From assembly GCA_023266355.1 (NCBI GenBank), contig JAHFQM010000003.1:62001-126000 (forward strand): a stretch of 64,000 nt of DNA, given 5' to 3'. Under the pieces are notes generated by a model. That model worked only from the letters and a program-made list of their open reading frames with translations, did not search any database and was not told the origin of the DNA. Position 1 is the stretch's first letter; each line of letters begins with the position of its first letter. Of the stretch, positions 43,925-52,175 are shown piece after piece. Source of the DNA: Aquabacterium sp. Lineage in GTDB: Bacteria > Pseudomonadota > Gammaproteobacteria > Burkholderiales > Burkholderiaceae_C. The translations under genes were made by a program, and so were the position numbers.

Positions 43925-43982
43925 GGTGAGCTCCGAAAGGGAAGAAGGTGAAAGCGAAGGAAGCAGGGACGACACATCTCCA

Positions 43983-44006
43983 GGGAGGGGCCCTCAGGCC
44001 CCTCCC
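43983..44006 (-). terminator. Hairpin after the PEP-CTERM gene
   Basis: GGGAGGGGCC (43983-43992) pairs with GGCCCCTCCC (43997-44006) over a 4-nt loop, 38 bp beyond the stop at 44045. Very stable, but no U-tract follows on the minus strand. Probably a terminator or 3'-end stabiliser. Confidence 0.5.
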
Positions 44007-44044
44007 TTCAGACCCTGAACGCAGGGCCTGGAGGGGGAGATGGA

Positions 44045-44956
44045 TCAGGCGCGGCGGCGGCGGGCAACCACACCGGCCAGGGCCAGGCCGACCAGGGCCA
44101 TGGCGTAGGTCGAGGGCTCAGGGATGGCAGCAGCGGTGGACATGGTCAGGGTGCCGGCAGCCGAGTTGAACACCAGGGTGGTGCTGTTGTTCAGGAAGCC
44201 AGGGGTGGCCACCAGGGCGTCGCCCACGCGCTTTTCGTTGCCCAGGCCATCTGCCAGCCACAGGTTTTGCGAAGCGCCGTCGAGGACGATGCTGCTGCCC
44301 AGCACGTTGCGGGTCTTCCAGTTGGTGCCGAAGATGGTGGAGTCGATCACGTAGCCGTTGGTGGCGGTGTTGGCACCGTCCACAGCGGCAGCGAAAGTCC
44401 AGCCGCCATTGTCGGCGGTGCTCAGGGTGCCCTTGTTGATGATGGTGGCGCCGAACAGGGTGTTGGTGCCGGACAGGTTGCCAGTGTTGCTGGCGTTCTG
44501 GCTGGTCAACTGGGCAGCGGTGGGCTGGCCGGTGATCAGGTAGCGGGTCTCAGCACCGACGCCAGCGCTGTCACCAGCACCGACGGTCCACTTGATTTGG
44601 CCGGCGTCAGAGTTGGCCACCAGCTTGGCGAAGTTGGCAGACCAGGCGTTGGTGCCGATGCTTTGCACGGTGCCGTTGACGGTCACGGTGTTGGTGTTGA
44701 AGTTCCACACCACGTTGGTGCCAGCTTGGGCCAGGGTGCCCAGGGCGCCGGTGGTGCCGTTGCCGGTGACGCCAGCGATGTCGTTCAGGTTGAAGCCCAG
44801 GTCGAACAGCGAAGCGGTTTGCGTGAACGAACCACCGGCGTTGTCATAAGCGACCAGGAACAGCGAACCGTTGCCGGTGGTGAAGTTGTCGATGGCAGCG
44901 TTGGCGGTGCCAGTCACGGCCAGGGCCACGGCGGCGGCGATGTGTTGCAGTTTCAT
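44045..44956 (-). CDS. PEP-CTERM sorting-domain exported protein
   Basis: This 303-residue protein is processed by an exosortase. A signal peptide (1-21, ends ANA) is followed by a Gly/Asn/Thr-rich beta-sheet body that begins FTTGNGSLFLVAYDNAGGS. The C-terminal sorting signal starts IPEPSTYAMALVGLALAGVV and ends in RRRRA, the classic PEP motif-helix-Arg layout. It is probably displayed on the cell surface or in matrix. The start at 44956 has GGAG 6 nt upstream; the long frame to 45118 adds a Cys/Arg-rich non-signal stretch. No exosortase gene lies in the window. Confidence 0.88.
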   Translation of the reverse strand: MKLQHIAAAVALAVTGTANAAIDNFTTGNGSLFLVAYDNAGGSFTQTASLFDLGFNLNDIAGVTGNGTTGALGTLAQAGTNVVWNFNTNTVTVNGTVQSIGTNAWSANFAKLVANSDAGQIKWTVGAGDSAGVGAETRYLITGQPTAAQLTSQNASNTGNLSGTNTLFGATIINKGTLSTADNGGWTFAAAVDGANTATNGYVIDSTIFGTNWKTRNVLGSSIVLDGASQNLWLADGLGNEKRVGDALVATPGFLNNSTTLVFNSAAGTLTMSTAAAIPEPSTYAMALVGLALAGVVARRRRA

Positions 44957-45291
44957 TTGAATCTCCGAAAAGGGAAGGAAGGATCTTTGTATTACCGAGA
45001 ACCTGAACCTCATGGCTCTGGGCTGCTGGCAGTGTCTTTGGCACGTGTGACAGGCATGCGGTGCCAAGTTCGGGTCTGCCCTAGTCCGAACCGACCTGCC
45101 CATGCGCACGTGCATCATCCGGACACGTTAGCCACGGCTTGTGACGTGATTCCCTCGCCGTTTGGCGCAAGGTCATGAGCCGATCAGACCAAGGCTCGCG
45201 TCAACGCGTGGCATGCCCTGGCGCAAGGGGCTCAGTCGCCGCCACACCACCCCTTCAAACAGGGGGGTGACCATCCACCCTCAAAGAGGGG
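44957..45291. other. Intergenic region upstream of the PEP-CTERM gene
   Basis: This 335-bp gap separates the ankyrin gene (ends 45292) from the PEP-CTERM gene, both minus strand. It contains a TTGGCAC...GTGCCAA inverted repeat (45038-45067), an AT-richer patch just before the SD with TAATAC as a possible -10, and two weak short hairpins at 45248-45290. No gene is supported. The promoter of the PEP-CTERM gene must lie here. Confidence 0.55.
45038..45067. repeat. Inverted repeat TTGGCAC-N16-GTGCCAA
   Basis: Seven bases on each side match exactly, separated by 16 nt, about 80-110 bp upstream of the PEP-CTERM start. Possible operator for a dimeric regulator; nothing proves it. Confidence 0.35.
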
Positions 45292-46191
45292 TCAGCGCAG
45301 CGCTGGTGGGCGCTGGCCCATGGTGTCGATCAGCAACAACGTGATCGGGCCCTGTGCAAGCACACCGCGGGCGCGCAGCCAATTCACGGCGTCCGCTTGT
45401 TCGTTGACCGCTGCCACGTGCACGGCGTTGAGGCCGTGGCGGTCCAGTTGCCCAGCTGGCACACCGGCCGCGACGAGGCGGGCCATGGCATCGGTGCGGC
45501 CCATGCGAGCGGCTTCGCCCAGGGGGGTGAGGCCTTCGCGGTTCAGTGCGTTCACATCGGCACCGGCGCGCAACAGCATCGCCATCACGCGCACCTGGCC
45601 CGTCTGGGCCGCCAGGTGAAGGGGGGTTTGCCGCGCCGCACCGGGACGGTTCGGATCTGCGCCCACCATCAGGAGCTCACGCACCACCAGCTCGTGGCCG
45701 CGCCATGCGGCAGCGCCCAGGGGCGTCAAACCCATGTAGCCAGGCAGGTCAAAGCCCGCACCGCTGGCCAGCACGTCACGCAGAGCGCCAACCTGGCCCT
45801 GGGCCGCGGCAAGGGTCAGCAAGGTGCGGCCTTGCGCGTCACGGGCATCGGGCGCCACCATGCCGCGCGCCATCAGGGTTTTGACGTCGCCCCAGCGGCC
45901 CGCCATGGCGTGCTCGAAGGCTTGCAGTGCATCGGGCGTGAGGTCCACCCGCGGCAGTTGCCCCCAGGGGCCGCCCTGGTTCAAGGGCGCGAAAGCCGTG
46001 TCAGGCAGCGGCCCCGTGCGCGCGGGCTCGGACGCCGTGCCGATGAACTCACTGAATTCGGTGACGTCGCTGCTGCCGCGTGAGGGCGCGCGGTTCAAAG
46101 GCGCCATCTGCGCCACAGCCGCCGACACGAGCGTGAGGCTCATCACCAAAAACGAGAGGGGCCGAAGCCCCTTGCTGTGTCGAGACGACAT
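45292..46191 (-). CDS. Secreted ankyrin-repeat protein
   Basis: This 299-residue protein starts with a signal peptide (to about residue 28, ending VAQ), a low-complexity linker and then four to five ankyrin repeats between about 120 and 285 (for example DAQGRTLLTLAAAQGQ, LTPLGAAAWRGHE, TPLHLAAQTGQVRVMAMLLRAG, LTPLGEAARMGRTDAMARLVAAG). The last repeats diverge. It is periplasmic or secreted and presumably a protein-binding scaffold. It starts 11 bp after the LuxR-type regulator, so it may be co-transcribed. Role unknown. Confidence 0.8.
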   Translation of the reverse strand: MSSRHSKGLRPLSFLVMSLTLVSAAVAQMAPLNRAPSRGSSDVTEFSEFIGTASEPARTGPLPDTAFAPLNQGGPWGQLPRVDLTPDALQAFEHAMAGRWGDVKTLMARGMVAPDARDAQGRTLLTLAAAQGQVGALRDVLASGAGFDLPGYMGLTPLGAAAWRGHELVVRELLMVGADPNRPGAARQTPLHLAAQTGQVRVMAMLLRAGADVNALNREGLTPLGEAARMGRTDAMARLVAAGVPAGQLDRHGLNAVHVAAVNEQADAVNWLRARGVLAQGPITLLLIDTMGQRPPALR

Positions 46192-46202
46192 GGCTGGATC
46201 TT

Positions 46203-47030
46203 TCAATAATGGGACTCGCCGAACTGCATGTGGGCAGCGCCCAGGGCGTTCATGGTCATGGCCTTGGCCACGGCCTGGGCGCGGTTGGCGGCACCCAGCT
46301 TGCGCAGGATTTTCTGCACGTGGTTCTTGACGGTGAGCGCGCTGATGCCGAGCTTTTCGCTGATTTGCTGGTTGCTCAGGCCGTCGCGCACCCACAGCAG
46401 GATTTCGCGTTCGCGCTCGGTGATGGGGGTGGCTCGGGGCAGGCCCTGGCCCGAGCTGGCGTAGGAGGCGCCGCGGCCGGAATCCATCTGGCGCTCGGTG
46501 ACGCAGACGCGCTGGTAAGCCATGTGCACGCAGGGCAGGAGCATGTCGAGCGCCTGCTGCGACGCCACGCCGTAGTCGGCGCGCGGCTGCGTGAACATGA
46601 AGAAGCTTTCGAGCTCGTCGGCGCGGCCGGGACGGGTCAGGCCGTGGACCATGACCTGGTCGTAGCCCAGCTCGATCAAGGCGGCCGACAAAGGCTGGGG
46701 CAGCAGATCGCGCTGCAGCGACAGCACCGCGGCCTGCGAGCGGCCCTTGCGCCAGGAGGTCAATGCAGCCTGGACGATGTCGGAGCGCATGCTGCGCAGG
46801 CTCTGGACGACGGCCTCGGGCAGCGGGATGCTGTTGAAGATGTCGAACACCACGTCGCGCTGGTCGCGGTCGTAGGAGCCGCAGATGCTGATCTTGTGGG
46901 GCAGCCAGCGCTGGAAATCACCCTGGGTCCAGACAAAAAACTGGTGACGCCTGCACACCTGCGGAGCGGCTTCGATGACGCGCAGCAGCACTTCCGACTG
47001 GTCGGGGGCAATGGATAGGGACGTCGTCAT
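46203..47030 (-). CDS. LuxR-type regulator, EpsA-like (PEP-CTERM-associated)
   Basis: This 275-residue transcription regulator has an N-terminal alpha/beta region typical of EpsA-type proteins (EVLLRVIEAAPQVCRRHQFFVWTQ, then RWLPHKISICGSYDRD). A C-terminal LuxR helix-turn-helix follows at about 205-260 (ITEREREILLWVRDGLSNQQISEKLGISALTVKNHVQKILRKLG-type). EpsA-like regulators are found with exosortase/exopolysaccharide genes, which fits the two PEP-CTERM proteins in this window. The start at 47030 begins MTTSLSIAP; a longer frame to 47102 is less likely. The inducing signal is unknown. It follows the pseudopilin genes by 68 bp. Confidence 0.75.
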   Translation of the reverse strand: MTTSLSIAPDQSEVLLRVIEAAPQVCRRHQFFVWTQGDFQRWLPHKISICGSYDRDQRDVVFDIFNSIPLPEAVVQSLRSMRSDIVQAALTSWRKGRSQAAVLSLQRDLLPQPLSAALIELGYDQVMVHGLTRPGRADELESFFMFTQPRADYGVASQQALDMLLPCVHMAYQRVCVTERQMDSGRGASYASSGQGLPRATPITEREREILLWVRDGLSNQQISEKLGISALTVKNHVQKILRKLGAANRAQAVAKAMTMNALGAAHMQFGESHY

Positions 47031-47098
47031 GATGCCGGGTGATTGATGGGCGGAGTGTAGGTAGGCCGAATGACGGTTTGTTGACGAAACTTCACGTT

Positions 47099-47602
47099 TC
47101 ACGGACGGGCTGTCTGGCCGGTGGGTGCCGCGGCCATGGCAGCAGGCACGGATGCCGCTTCAGCGGGCTCGGCCCCTGCCCCGGCTTCGAAGCGCCATTC
47201 CTTGTAGCTGCGTGTGCCGGGCGGGCCCAGCAAGGGCAGCTTGGGCGAGGTGCTGTAAACACCGACGATGCCGCCGTTCTCGTCTTTCACCAGGCCCCAG
47301 GTCGGGCTGTTGGTGATGGGGTCGCGCCAGACGCGGCGCAGGTGGCGCACCACCTGGCCGCTGCGGCGGTCTTCGAGCAGGTCTTCGAGGCGCTCGGGCG
47401 CTCGGCTGCGGCCGGTGCTGACGGGCACGGCGGCGTAGGTGCTCAGGGCCTCGCGGATTTGCTCGCCGCGGTAGATGAGTTCGGTGTCACGCTCTCGGCG
47501 CGACTCCAGCAGCCAGGCGCGCGACAAGGCCATCAGCATGACCCCACTGATGGCCACCCACAGCAAAACCATGATGTAGGTGAAGCCTCGGTTGCGTGGC
47601 AT
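47099..47602 (-). CDS. Pseudopilin-like protein lacking Glu5 (GspK-like position)
   Basis: This 167-residue protein has a short prepilin leader ending RNRG before FTYIMVLLWVAISGVML. The helix begins like a prepilin but has Met where Glu5 is normally found, a property of GspK-type tip pseudopilins. The remainder is a small mixed domain with DPITNSPTWGLVKDENGGIVGVYS. It is the last of four pseudopilins in the operon. Start at 47602, 4 bp after the previous gene. The leader position shows prepilin-peptidase processing is likely. The C-terminal 30 residues are Ala/Pro-rich. Confidence 0.7.
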   Translation of the reverse strand: MPRNRGFTYIMVLLWVAISGVMLMALSRAWLLESRRERDTELIYRGEQIREALSTYAAVPVSTGRSRAPERLEDLLEDRRSGQVVRHLRRVWRDPITNSPTWGLVKDENGGIVGVYSTSPKLPLLGPPGTRSYKEWRFEAGAGAEPAEAASVPAAMAAAPTGQTARP

Positions 47603-47606
47603 GGCC

Positions 47607-48017
47607 TCACCAGCTGCTGTAGGGCTGGCCGTCCTGGCCGCGCCCGGACGCACCGCTGCGCACATCGGCCACGCGGCCGGTCATGACGCTACCAGGGCGG
47701 GGGGCGAGCATCTGCCAGCTGTCACGGCGGCCGGTGAGCGGGTCTTCGGGCACCTGGCGCAGGTAGCCGCGTTGCACCATCTCGTCGAGTGATTCGGGGT
47801 AGTTGCCACGGTCGGCGGCGTACTTGTCGATGGCGTCGCGCATGACGTTCAAGGACGTTTTGAGCGCGGCCTCGCGGGCGTTGTCCACCGAGCGGAAATA
47901 GCGCGGGGCGACGATGCTGGCGAGCAGGCCGATGATGGCCAGCACCACGATCAGCTCGATCAGGGTGAAGCCGCGGCGGCGCTGACTGCGTGGGGCGGAC
48001 GGTGTCATGGGCGTCAT
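47607..48017 (-). CDS. Type II secretion-like pseudopilin (GspG/H type)
   Basis: This 136-residue pseudopilin has a leader ending RRRG followed by FTLIELIVVLAIIGLLASIVAP with Glu5 present. The globular part contains SVDNAREAALKTSLNVMRDAIDKYAADRGNYPESLDEMVQRGYL, like the alpha-helical spine of GspG family proteins. ATG at 48017 is used; ATG at 48008 is an alternative. Neighbouring genes are pseudopilins and a secretin. Confidence 0.82.
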   Translation of the reverse strand: MTPMTPSAPRSQRRRGFTLIELIVVLAIIGLLASIVAPRYFRSVDNAREAALKTSLNVMRDAIDKYAADRGNYPESLDEMVQRGYLRQVPEDPLTGRRDSWQMLAPRPGSVMTGRVADVRSGASGRGQDGQPYSSW

Positions 48018-48024
48018 GGGGGCA

Positions 48025-48666
48025 TCACCATTCGCGCAGGGGCACGCCATCGAGGCCCACACCTTCGCTGCGCGAGTACACGTCGAACACATCCGCCCCC
48101 GGCGCCGGCGCATTGGGCGGGCTGGCGTAGCTGCGCAGGCCCCAGGTCTGGGCGGCGGGCACGGTGGGGTCGGCGAAGGGGTCGCGCGGCAGGCGGCGCA
48201 AGAAGTAAATCGTGGCCGGGGCTTTGCCGGTGGTGGCGTTCGAACCCACGCCGGTGCCCGTGCTGAACGGGCTCAGGGAGAAGCCGCTGGACGCGGCATT
48301 GGACGCAGACATCGCAGCCGCAGCACCCACACCACCGCTGGCACCCGGCTTGTTGGCATCGCCCGGTTTGCCCGCGGACAGGGACGCCCCCGGCGTGAGC
48401 TTGGGCACGCCCTTGACCAGCACGTCCAGGCTGGGCGGGTAGCCGCTGTCGTCGGGCCGCTTGGCGATGTCGCCCTTGTCGGCCGCCTGCTTGTAGGCGT
48501 CGATGGCGCGGCGCAGGGTGCGCAGCGACTCCTTGAGCTCGGCCTCTTGCGTGCGCCGCTTGTGCAGCGCCATCAAGGGCATGGCGGCGCTGGCCAAGAT
48601 GCCCACGATCATCACGACCACGACCATCTCGATGAGGGTGAAGCCCCTGGACTCAGTGGAACTCAT
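48025..48666 (-). CDS. Type II secretion-like pseudopilin (longer)
   Basis: This 213-residue pseudopilin has a very short leader (SSTESRG) before FTLIEMVVVVMIVGILASAAMP with Glu5. It then has an alpha-helical spine (RTLRRAIDAYKQAADKGDI), a Gly/Ala/Ser-rich insertion of about 60 residues and a conserved C-terminal part with RLPRDPFAD and the tail DVFDVYSRSEGVGLDGVPLREW-like block. The insert is unusual for GspG. Start at 48666 overlaps the secretin stop by 14 bp. Confidence 0.8.
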   Translation of the reverse strand: MSSTESRGFTLIEMVVVVMIVGILASAAMPLMALHKRRTQEAELKESLRTLRRAIDAYKQAADKGDIAKRPDDSGYPPSLDVLVKGVPKLTPGASLSAGKPGDANKPGASGGVGAAAAMSASNAASSGFSLSPFSTGTGVGSNATTGKAPATIYFLRRLPRDPFADPTVPAAQTWGLRSYASPPNAPAPGADVFDVYSRSEGVGLDGVPLREW

Positions 48667-50893
48667 TCCCGGTGCTGCCGTCAGGGTTGGGTTGCGGTGG
48701 CGGCGCCTCAAGCTGGGTCGGGTCCAGGTTGTCGGCCGGGTCGGGCGTGGTCGGGTTGCGCACACGCAGGCGCAGGGGCTCGCCGGCGTCCATGCCGACG
48801 ATGGTGTCGCTGAGCGTGACCTCGGCCTTGGCGCGCAGCATCAGCGGCTTGCGGCCTTTGGGCGGCACGGTCACGCTGATGCGGCCTGACTCGCCGCCCG
48901 GGGTGGCGATGTCGAGCACCGCGCTGTCCACCGTCACCGTGGTGGTGATGGGCTGGGCCGTGGGGTTGTTGACGATGACCTGGAAGGACGCGCCGGGCAA
49001 GACCTCCTCCGGACCGGTCACCCCCAGCACGGGGGCGCCAGCGCCGGCACCGGCCCGGCCCACCGCGCCGGGGCGCGCACCCGGCAAGCCACCCAGGCCA
49101 GAGCCCGCAGTGGGCAGGACGGCCTGGGCATCGTCGCGCAGCGTCAGCGGCATGGCGCCCGGCTGGGCTTCGGTGCCCGAAGGCGACATGGCACCGGCCA
49201 CCGAGGGCTGCACCACATTGCGCACCACGCGCGGTGTGATCAGCAGGATGACCTCGGTCTTGTCGCGCGAGTCCTTGGTGGTGCCGAACAGGCGGCCGGC
49301 GATCGGCAGGTCGTGCAGACCGGGCACGCCGGAGGAATTGCGGCTTTCGTTGTCGCTGATGAGGCCGGCGAGGATCTGGGTTTCGCCGTCGCGGATGCGC
49401 AGCGTGGTCGAGGCCTGGCGGGTGCCGATCTGGTAGGCGATGGAACTCTGCGGACCGGCCACCTGCTTGGTCACGCTGCTGACTTCCAGCGCCACCTTGA
49501 TGGTGACGTCGTTGTCGAGCTGCACCTGGGGTTCGACTTCGAGCTTGAGGCCGACGTCGAGGTAGCTGACCGAGGACGACACGCCCACGTTGGCCGTGGA
49601 GGTGGTGGTGAACACGGGCAGCTTCTCGCCGAGCAGGACCTTGGCTTTTTCGCGGTTGCGGGCGCGGATGGACGGGTTGGCCAGCAGATTGCTCATGCCA
49701 CGCGAGCCGCGCAGCGTGGCGATGGCCGCGGGGTTGGCGGTGCTCCAGCGCAGGCCGCTGACCGACGAGAGGGCCGCGGTGCTGTTGGGCACGCCGTAGT
49801 TGAACACCTCGGGCAGGCTCAGGCCGATCTCATCGACCTTGGTGCTGGAGACTTCCAGCACTTCCAGCTCCATCACGACCTCGGCCTCGGCGACATCGAG
49901 GTTCTGCATGAGGCGGTCGATCAGGCGGACCACCTCGGGCGTGTCGCGCACGACCATCAGGTTGAGGCGCTCGTCGATGAAGATGTCGCGGGTTTTGGCC
50001 ACGGTGCGCACCAGGGCCTGGGCCTGCTTGGGGTCGGTGTTGGCCAGGAAGTAGCTCTTGGTGACGGTGTCGAGCACGTCGCGCTGCTTTTGCTGCGTGG
50101 CGGGGAAGACGAGCACGGTGTTGTCGTTGAGCAGCTTGTAGCCGAGCTGCTGGGTGCTCAGGATGACGCGCAGGGCCTCGTCCACCGAGATGTTGCGCAG
50201 GAAGACGGTGGTCTTGGTGTCGCCGCGCACGTCCTTGTCAAAGACGAAGTTGAGGTTGGCCGCGCGGGCCAGGGCCTCGAACACGCTCTTGAGCGGGGCT
50301 TCGCGGAATTCCAGCGTGACGGGCTTGGTGCCGACCGACAGGGTCTGCGTGGCCTGTTTGCGGGCCTGGTTGGCGCGGATTTCCTCCACGCGGTTGAGCA
50401 GGCTGCGGGCACGCGGGTTGTTGGGCTCCTCGGCGAGCAGCTCGCGCAGCGAGGCTTCGGCGCGCTCGAAGGTCTTGGCATCGACGGCGGCCTGGGCGTC
50501 GTTGAAGAGGCGGGCGCGGCGTTGCAGGCGGTCCACCTCGATGCGCAGGGCCTGGGTGCGCGGGTGCTGCGGCGCGATCTGCTCCATGCGGGTGAAGACC
50601 CGCTTGAGCTCGTCGGGCTGGCCGGCGTTGCGCGCGGCATTGGCCTGGCCTGAGAGGGCGGCGATGGCGCGGTCCTGCTCCTTGAGCACGGCCAGGCGCA
50701 AGGCGCGGTCCTCGGGGCGCTCCTTGAGCGCGCCTTGCAGGCGGGCCACGGCGGATTCGTACTGGCCACCGCGGGACAGCAGCTCGGCTTCCTCGATGGC
50801 TGCGGGTCCGGCACAGGCGGCCAGCATCAGGCTTGCGGCCAGACCCCAGCCGCTCAGGCGCCATCGGATGAAGGAATGCTTGCTCATGGTCAT
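48653..50893 (-). CDS. Secretin lipoprotein (GspD/PilQ/MshL type) with TPR and Ig-like domain
   Basis: This 746-residue outer-membrane secretin is the likely exit pore. Its signal peptide ends in LMLAAC (Cys27), so it is a lipoprotein. Then come a TPR-like helical segment (about 30-180), an N-terminal STN-type domain (VTLEFREAPLKSVFEALARAANLN), N1 domains and the secretin beta-barrel region (VLLGEKLPVF, RIRDGETQILAGLISD, SGVPGLHDLPIAGRLFGTTK, LLITPRVV). An extra C-terminal Ig/cohesin-like domain of about 90 residues follows (PEEVLPGASFQVIVNNPTAQ). The ATG overlaps the GspC-like stop (ATGA). No dedicated pilotin gene is nearby. Confidence 0.9.
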   Translation of the reverse strand: MTMSKHSFIRWRLSGWGLAASLMLAACAGPAAIEEAELLSRGGQYESAVARLQGALKERPEDRALRLAVLKEQDRAIAALSGQANAARNAGQPDELKRVFTRMEQIAPQHPRTQALRIEVDRLQRRARLFNDAQAAVDAKTFERAEASLRELLAEEPNNPRARSLLNRVEEIRANQARKQATQTLSVGTKPVTLEFREAPLKSVFEALARAANLNFVFDKDVRGDTKTTVFLRNISVDEALRVILSTQQLGYKLLNDNTVLVFPATQQKQRDVLDTVTKSYFLANTDPKQAQALVRTVAKTRDIFIDERLNLMVVRDTPEVVRLIDRLMQNLDVAEAEVVMELEVLEVSSTKVDEIGLSLPEVFNYGVPNSTAALSSVSGLRWSTANPAAIATLRGSRGMSNLLANPSIRARNREKAKVLLGEKLPVFTTTSTANVGVSSSVSYLDVGLKLEVEPQVQLDNDVTIKVALEVSSVTKQVAGPQSSIAYQIGTRQASTTLRIRDGETQILAGLISDNESRNSSGVPGLHDLPIAGRLFGTTKDSRDKTEVILLITPRVVRNVVQPSVAGAMSPSGTEAQPGAMPLTLRDDAQAVLPTAGSGLGGLPGARPGAVGRAGAGAGAPVLGVTGPEEVLPGASFQVIVNNPTAQPITTTVTVDSAVLDIATPGGESGRISVTVPPKGRKPLMLRAKAEVTLSDTIVGMDAGEPLRLRVRNPTTPDPADNLDPTQLEAPPPQPNPDGSTGNEFH

Positions 50894-51579
50894 TTCATGG
50901 AAACGGTCTGGCTTTGCTGCAGGGGCAGGTAGGTCAGGCTCATGGACCTGTCCTGGATGCGGTCCACGCGCCACTGGCTGTCGATGACGTCACCCTCCTT
51001 GACCACCCAAGTGGCCACCGGACCGGCGAGCACGGCGCGCTGGATGGGACGTGCGGGGCGCGCAGGGGCGGCGGTGGCGCCTGAAGCGGCAGCGTTGGCG
51101 CTGGCAGGGGCGGTCACGGCGCTCACGGTCTCGTCGTTGACGCGGCCGATCCAGGCGTGCGGGAAGCGCGGGGCCATCGGTGGCGGTGGCGGGGGCGGCG
51201 GTGCCTCTTTGACAGGCGGCGGTGGCGGGGGCGCCATCGAGGCCCAGGCGGACGGCGACGATGTTGTCATCGGGCGGGCCGGCGGCAGCACCTCGGCATC
51301 GGTCAGCCTGAGGCGCCAGGCGCGGACGCCCTCGCTCAAAGCGGCATCGGTCCAGGGCGCAGCGGCAACCGCATCTGGCGGCGTGCGGCGCTTGGCTGTC
51401 GTGGGGGCGGCGCTCGGGCGTGAAGTGCCTCTCCGCTCGTCCGTCGCAGCGCCACGCTTGTCGCTCGAAGTGCCGCGCTTGTCGGACACAGCGAGCTCGA
51501 CGCCATCGTCTGGCTGCATGGCGGCCCAAGCGGCGCCGAGCACGGCCACGGCGAGTGCGATCTTCAAGGGTGCGCGCAT
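50890..51579 (-). CDS. GspC/PilP-like inner-membrane protein
   Basis: This 229-residue protein has an N-terminal membrane helix (LKIALAVAVLGAAWAAM), a low-complexity linker with the peptide repeats SDKRGTSSDKRGAATDERRG and many Pro, and a C-terminal domain. That domain has AVLAGPVATWVVKEGDVIDSQ and VDRIQDRSMSLTYLPLQQSQ, the kind of sequence seen in GspC or PilP homology regions. It likely joins the inner-membrane platform to the secretin. The SD GGAG lies 6 nt upstream of the ATG. It overlaps both neighbours by a few bases. Confidence 0.72.
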   Translation of the reverse strand: MRAPLKIALAVAVLGAAWAAMQPDDGVELAVSDKRGTSSDKRGAATDERRGTSRPSAAPTTAKRRTPPDAVAAAPWTDAALSEGVRAWRLRLTDAEVLPPARPMTTSSPSAWASMAPPPPPPVKEAPPPPPPPPMAPRFPHAWIGRVNDETVSAVTAPASANAAASGATAAPARPARPIQRAVLAGPVATWVVKEGDVIDSQWRVDRIQDRSMSLTYLPLQQSQTVSMK

Positions 51580-52175
51580 CAGTGGCTCCTGTCCTGGCGC
51601 CACCACAGCGACACGGTGACCTGGGCCTTGACCTGGTCGGACATGGGGTCGGCGCGCTGGATGTCGAGCGCGTCGATGCTCAGGGCCGGCTGGCGCAGCA
51701 AGGCCGCCAACCAGGTGCGCAAGGCGGGGTAGCTGGTCTGCACGGGCATGACCATGCGCTGGCGCCACAGGCCTTGCGCCTGGGTTTTGTCGAGCCAGGG
51801 GGAGAGCTCGCCGCGCATCTGCACCGAACCGAGCGCGATGCCAGCGTCCTTGGCCGCGCTCAGCACGCCGCTTTGCAGCGCCAGGCGCTCGGAGGCGTCG
51901 GGCAGGCCGTCCCAGAGCACGGCCCAGACGGCGCGCGGGCCGGCCTTCGGGTCGATGGCCTGGGTGGCGCTGGACGCCGCACTGGCCGCGGCCTGGACGG
52001 CATCGGCTCGGGCCTGCAGTTCGTGGCGCAGGCGGCGCGCGTCGGACGCGGTCTGCTGCACCTGTGCTTGCTGTTGCGGCAACCAGGCGCGCTCCACCCA
52101 CAGCACACCCGCCAGGGCCGCGACACCGACCAGGCCGGGCCAGCCCAGGCGCTTCATCCACAAGACAGCGTTCAT
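51579..52175 (-). CDS. PilO/GspM-like inner-membrane protein
   Basis: This 198-residue protein has one N-terminal membrane helix (GLVGVAALAGVLWVE) followed by a coiled region rich in Gln/Ala and a ferredoxin-like C-terminal part (QSGVLSAAKDAGIALGSVQMRGELSPW...YPALRTWLAALLRQ). It matches the position and shape of PilO or GspM, which form dimers beside PilN/GspL. The ATG overlaps the preceding stop (ATGA). Assignment rests on position and shape more than conserved motifs. Confidence 0.65.
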   Translation of the reverse strand: MNAVLWMKRLGWPGLVGVAALAGVLWVERAWLPQQQAQVQQTASDARRLRHELQARADAVQAAASAASSATQAIDPKAGPRAVWAVLWDGLPDASERLALQSGVLSAAKDAGIALGSVQMRGELSPWLDKTQAQGLWRQRMVMPVQTSYPALRTWLAALLRQPALSIDALDIQRADPMSDQVKAQVTVSLWWRQDRSH

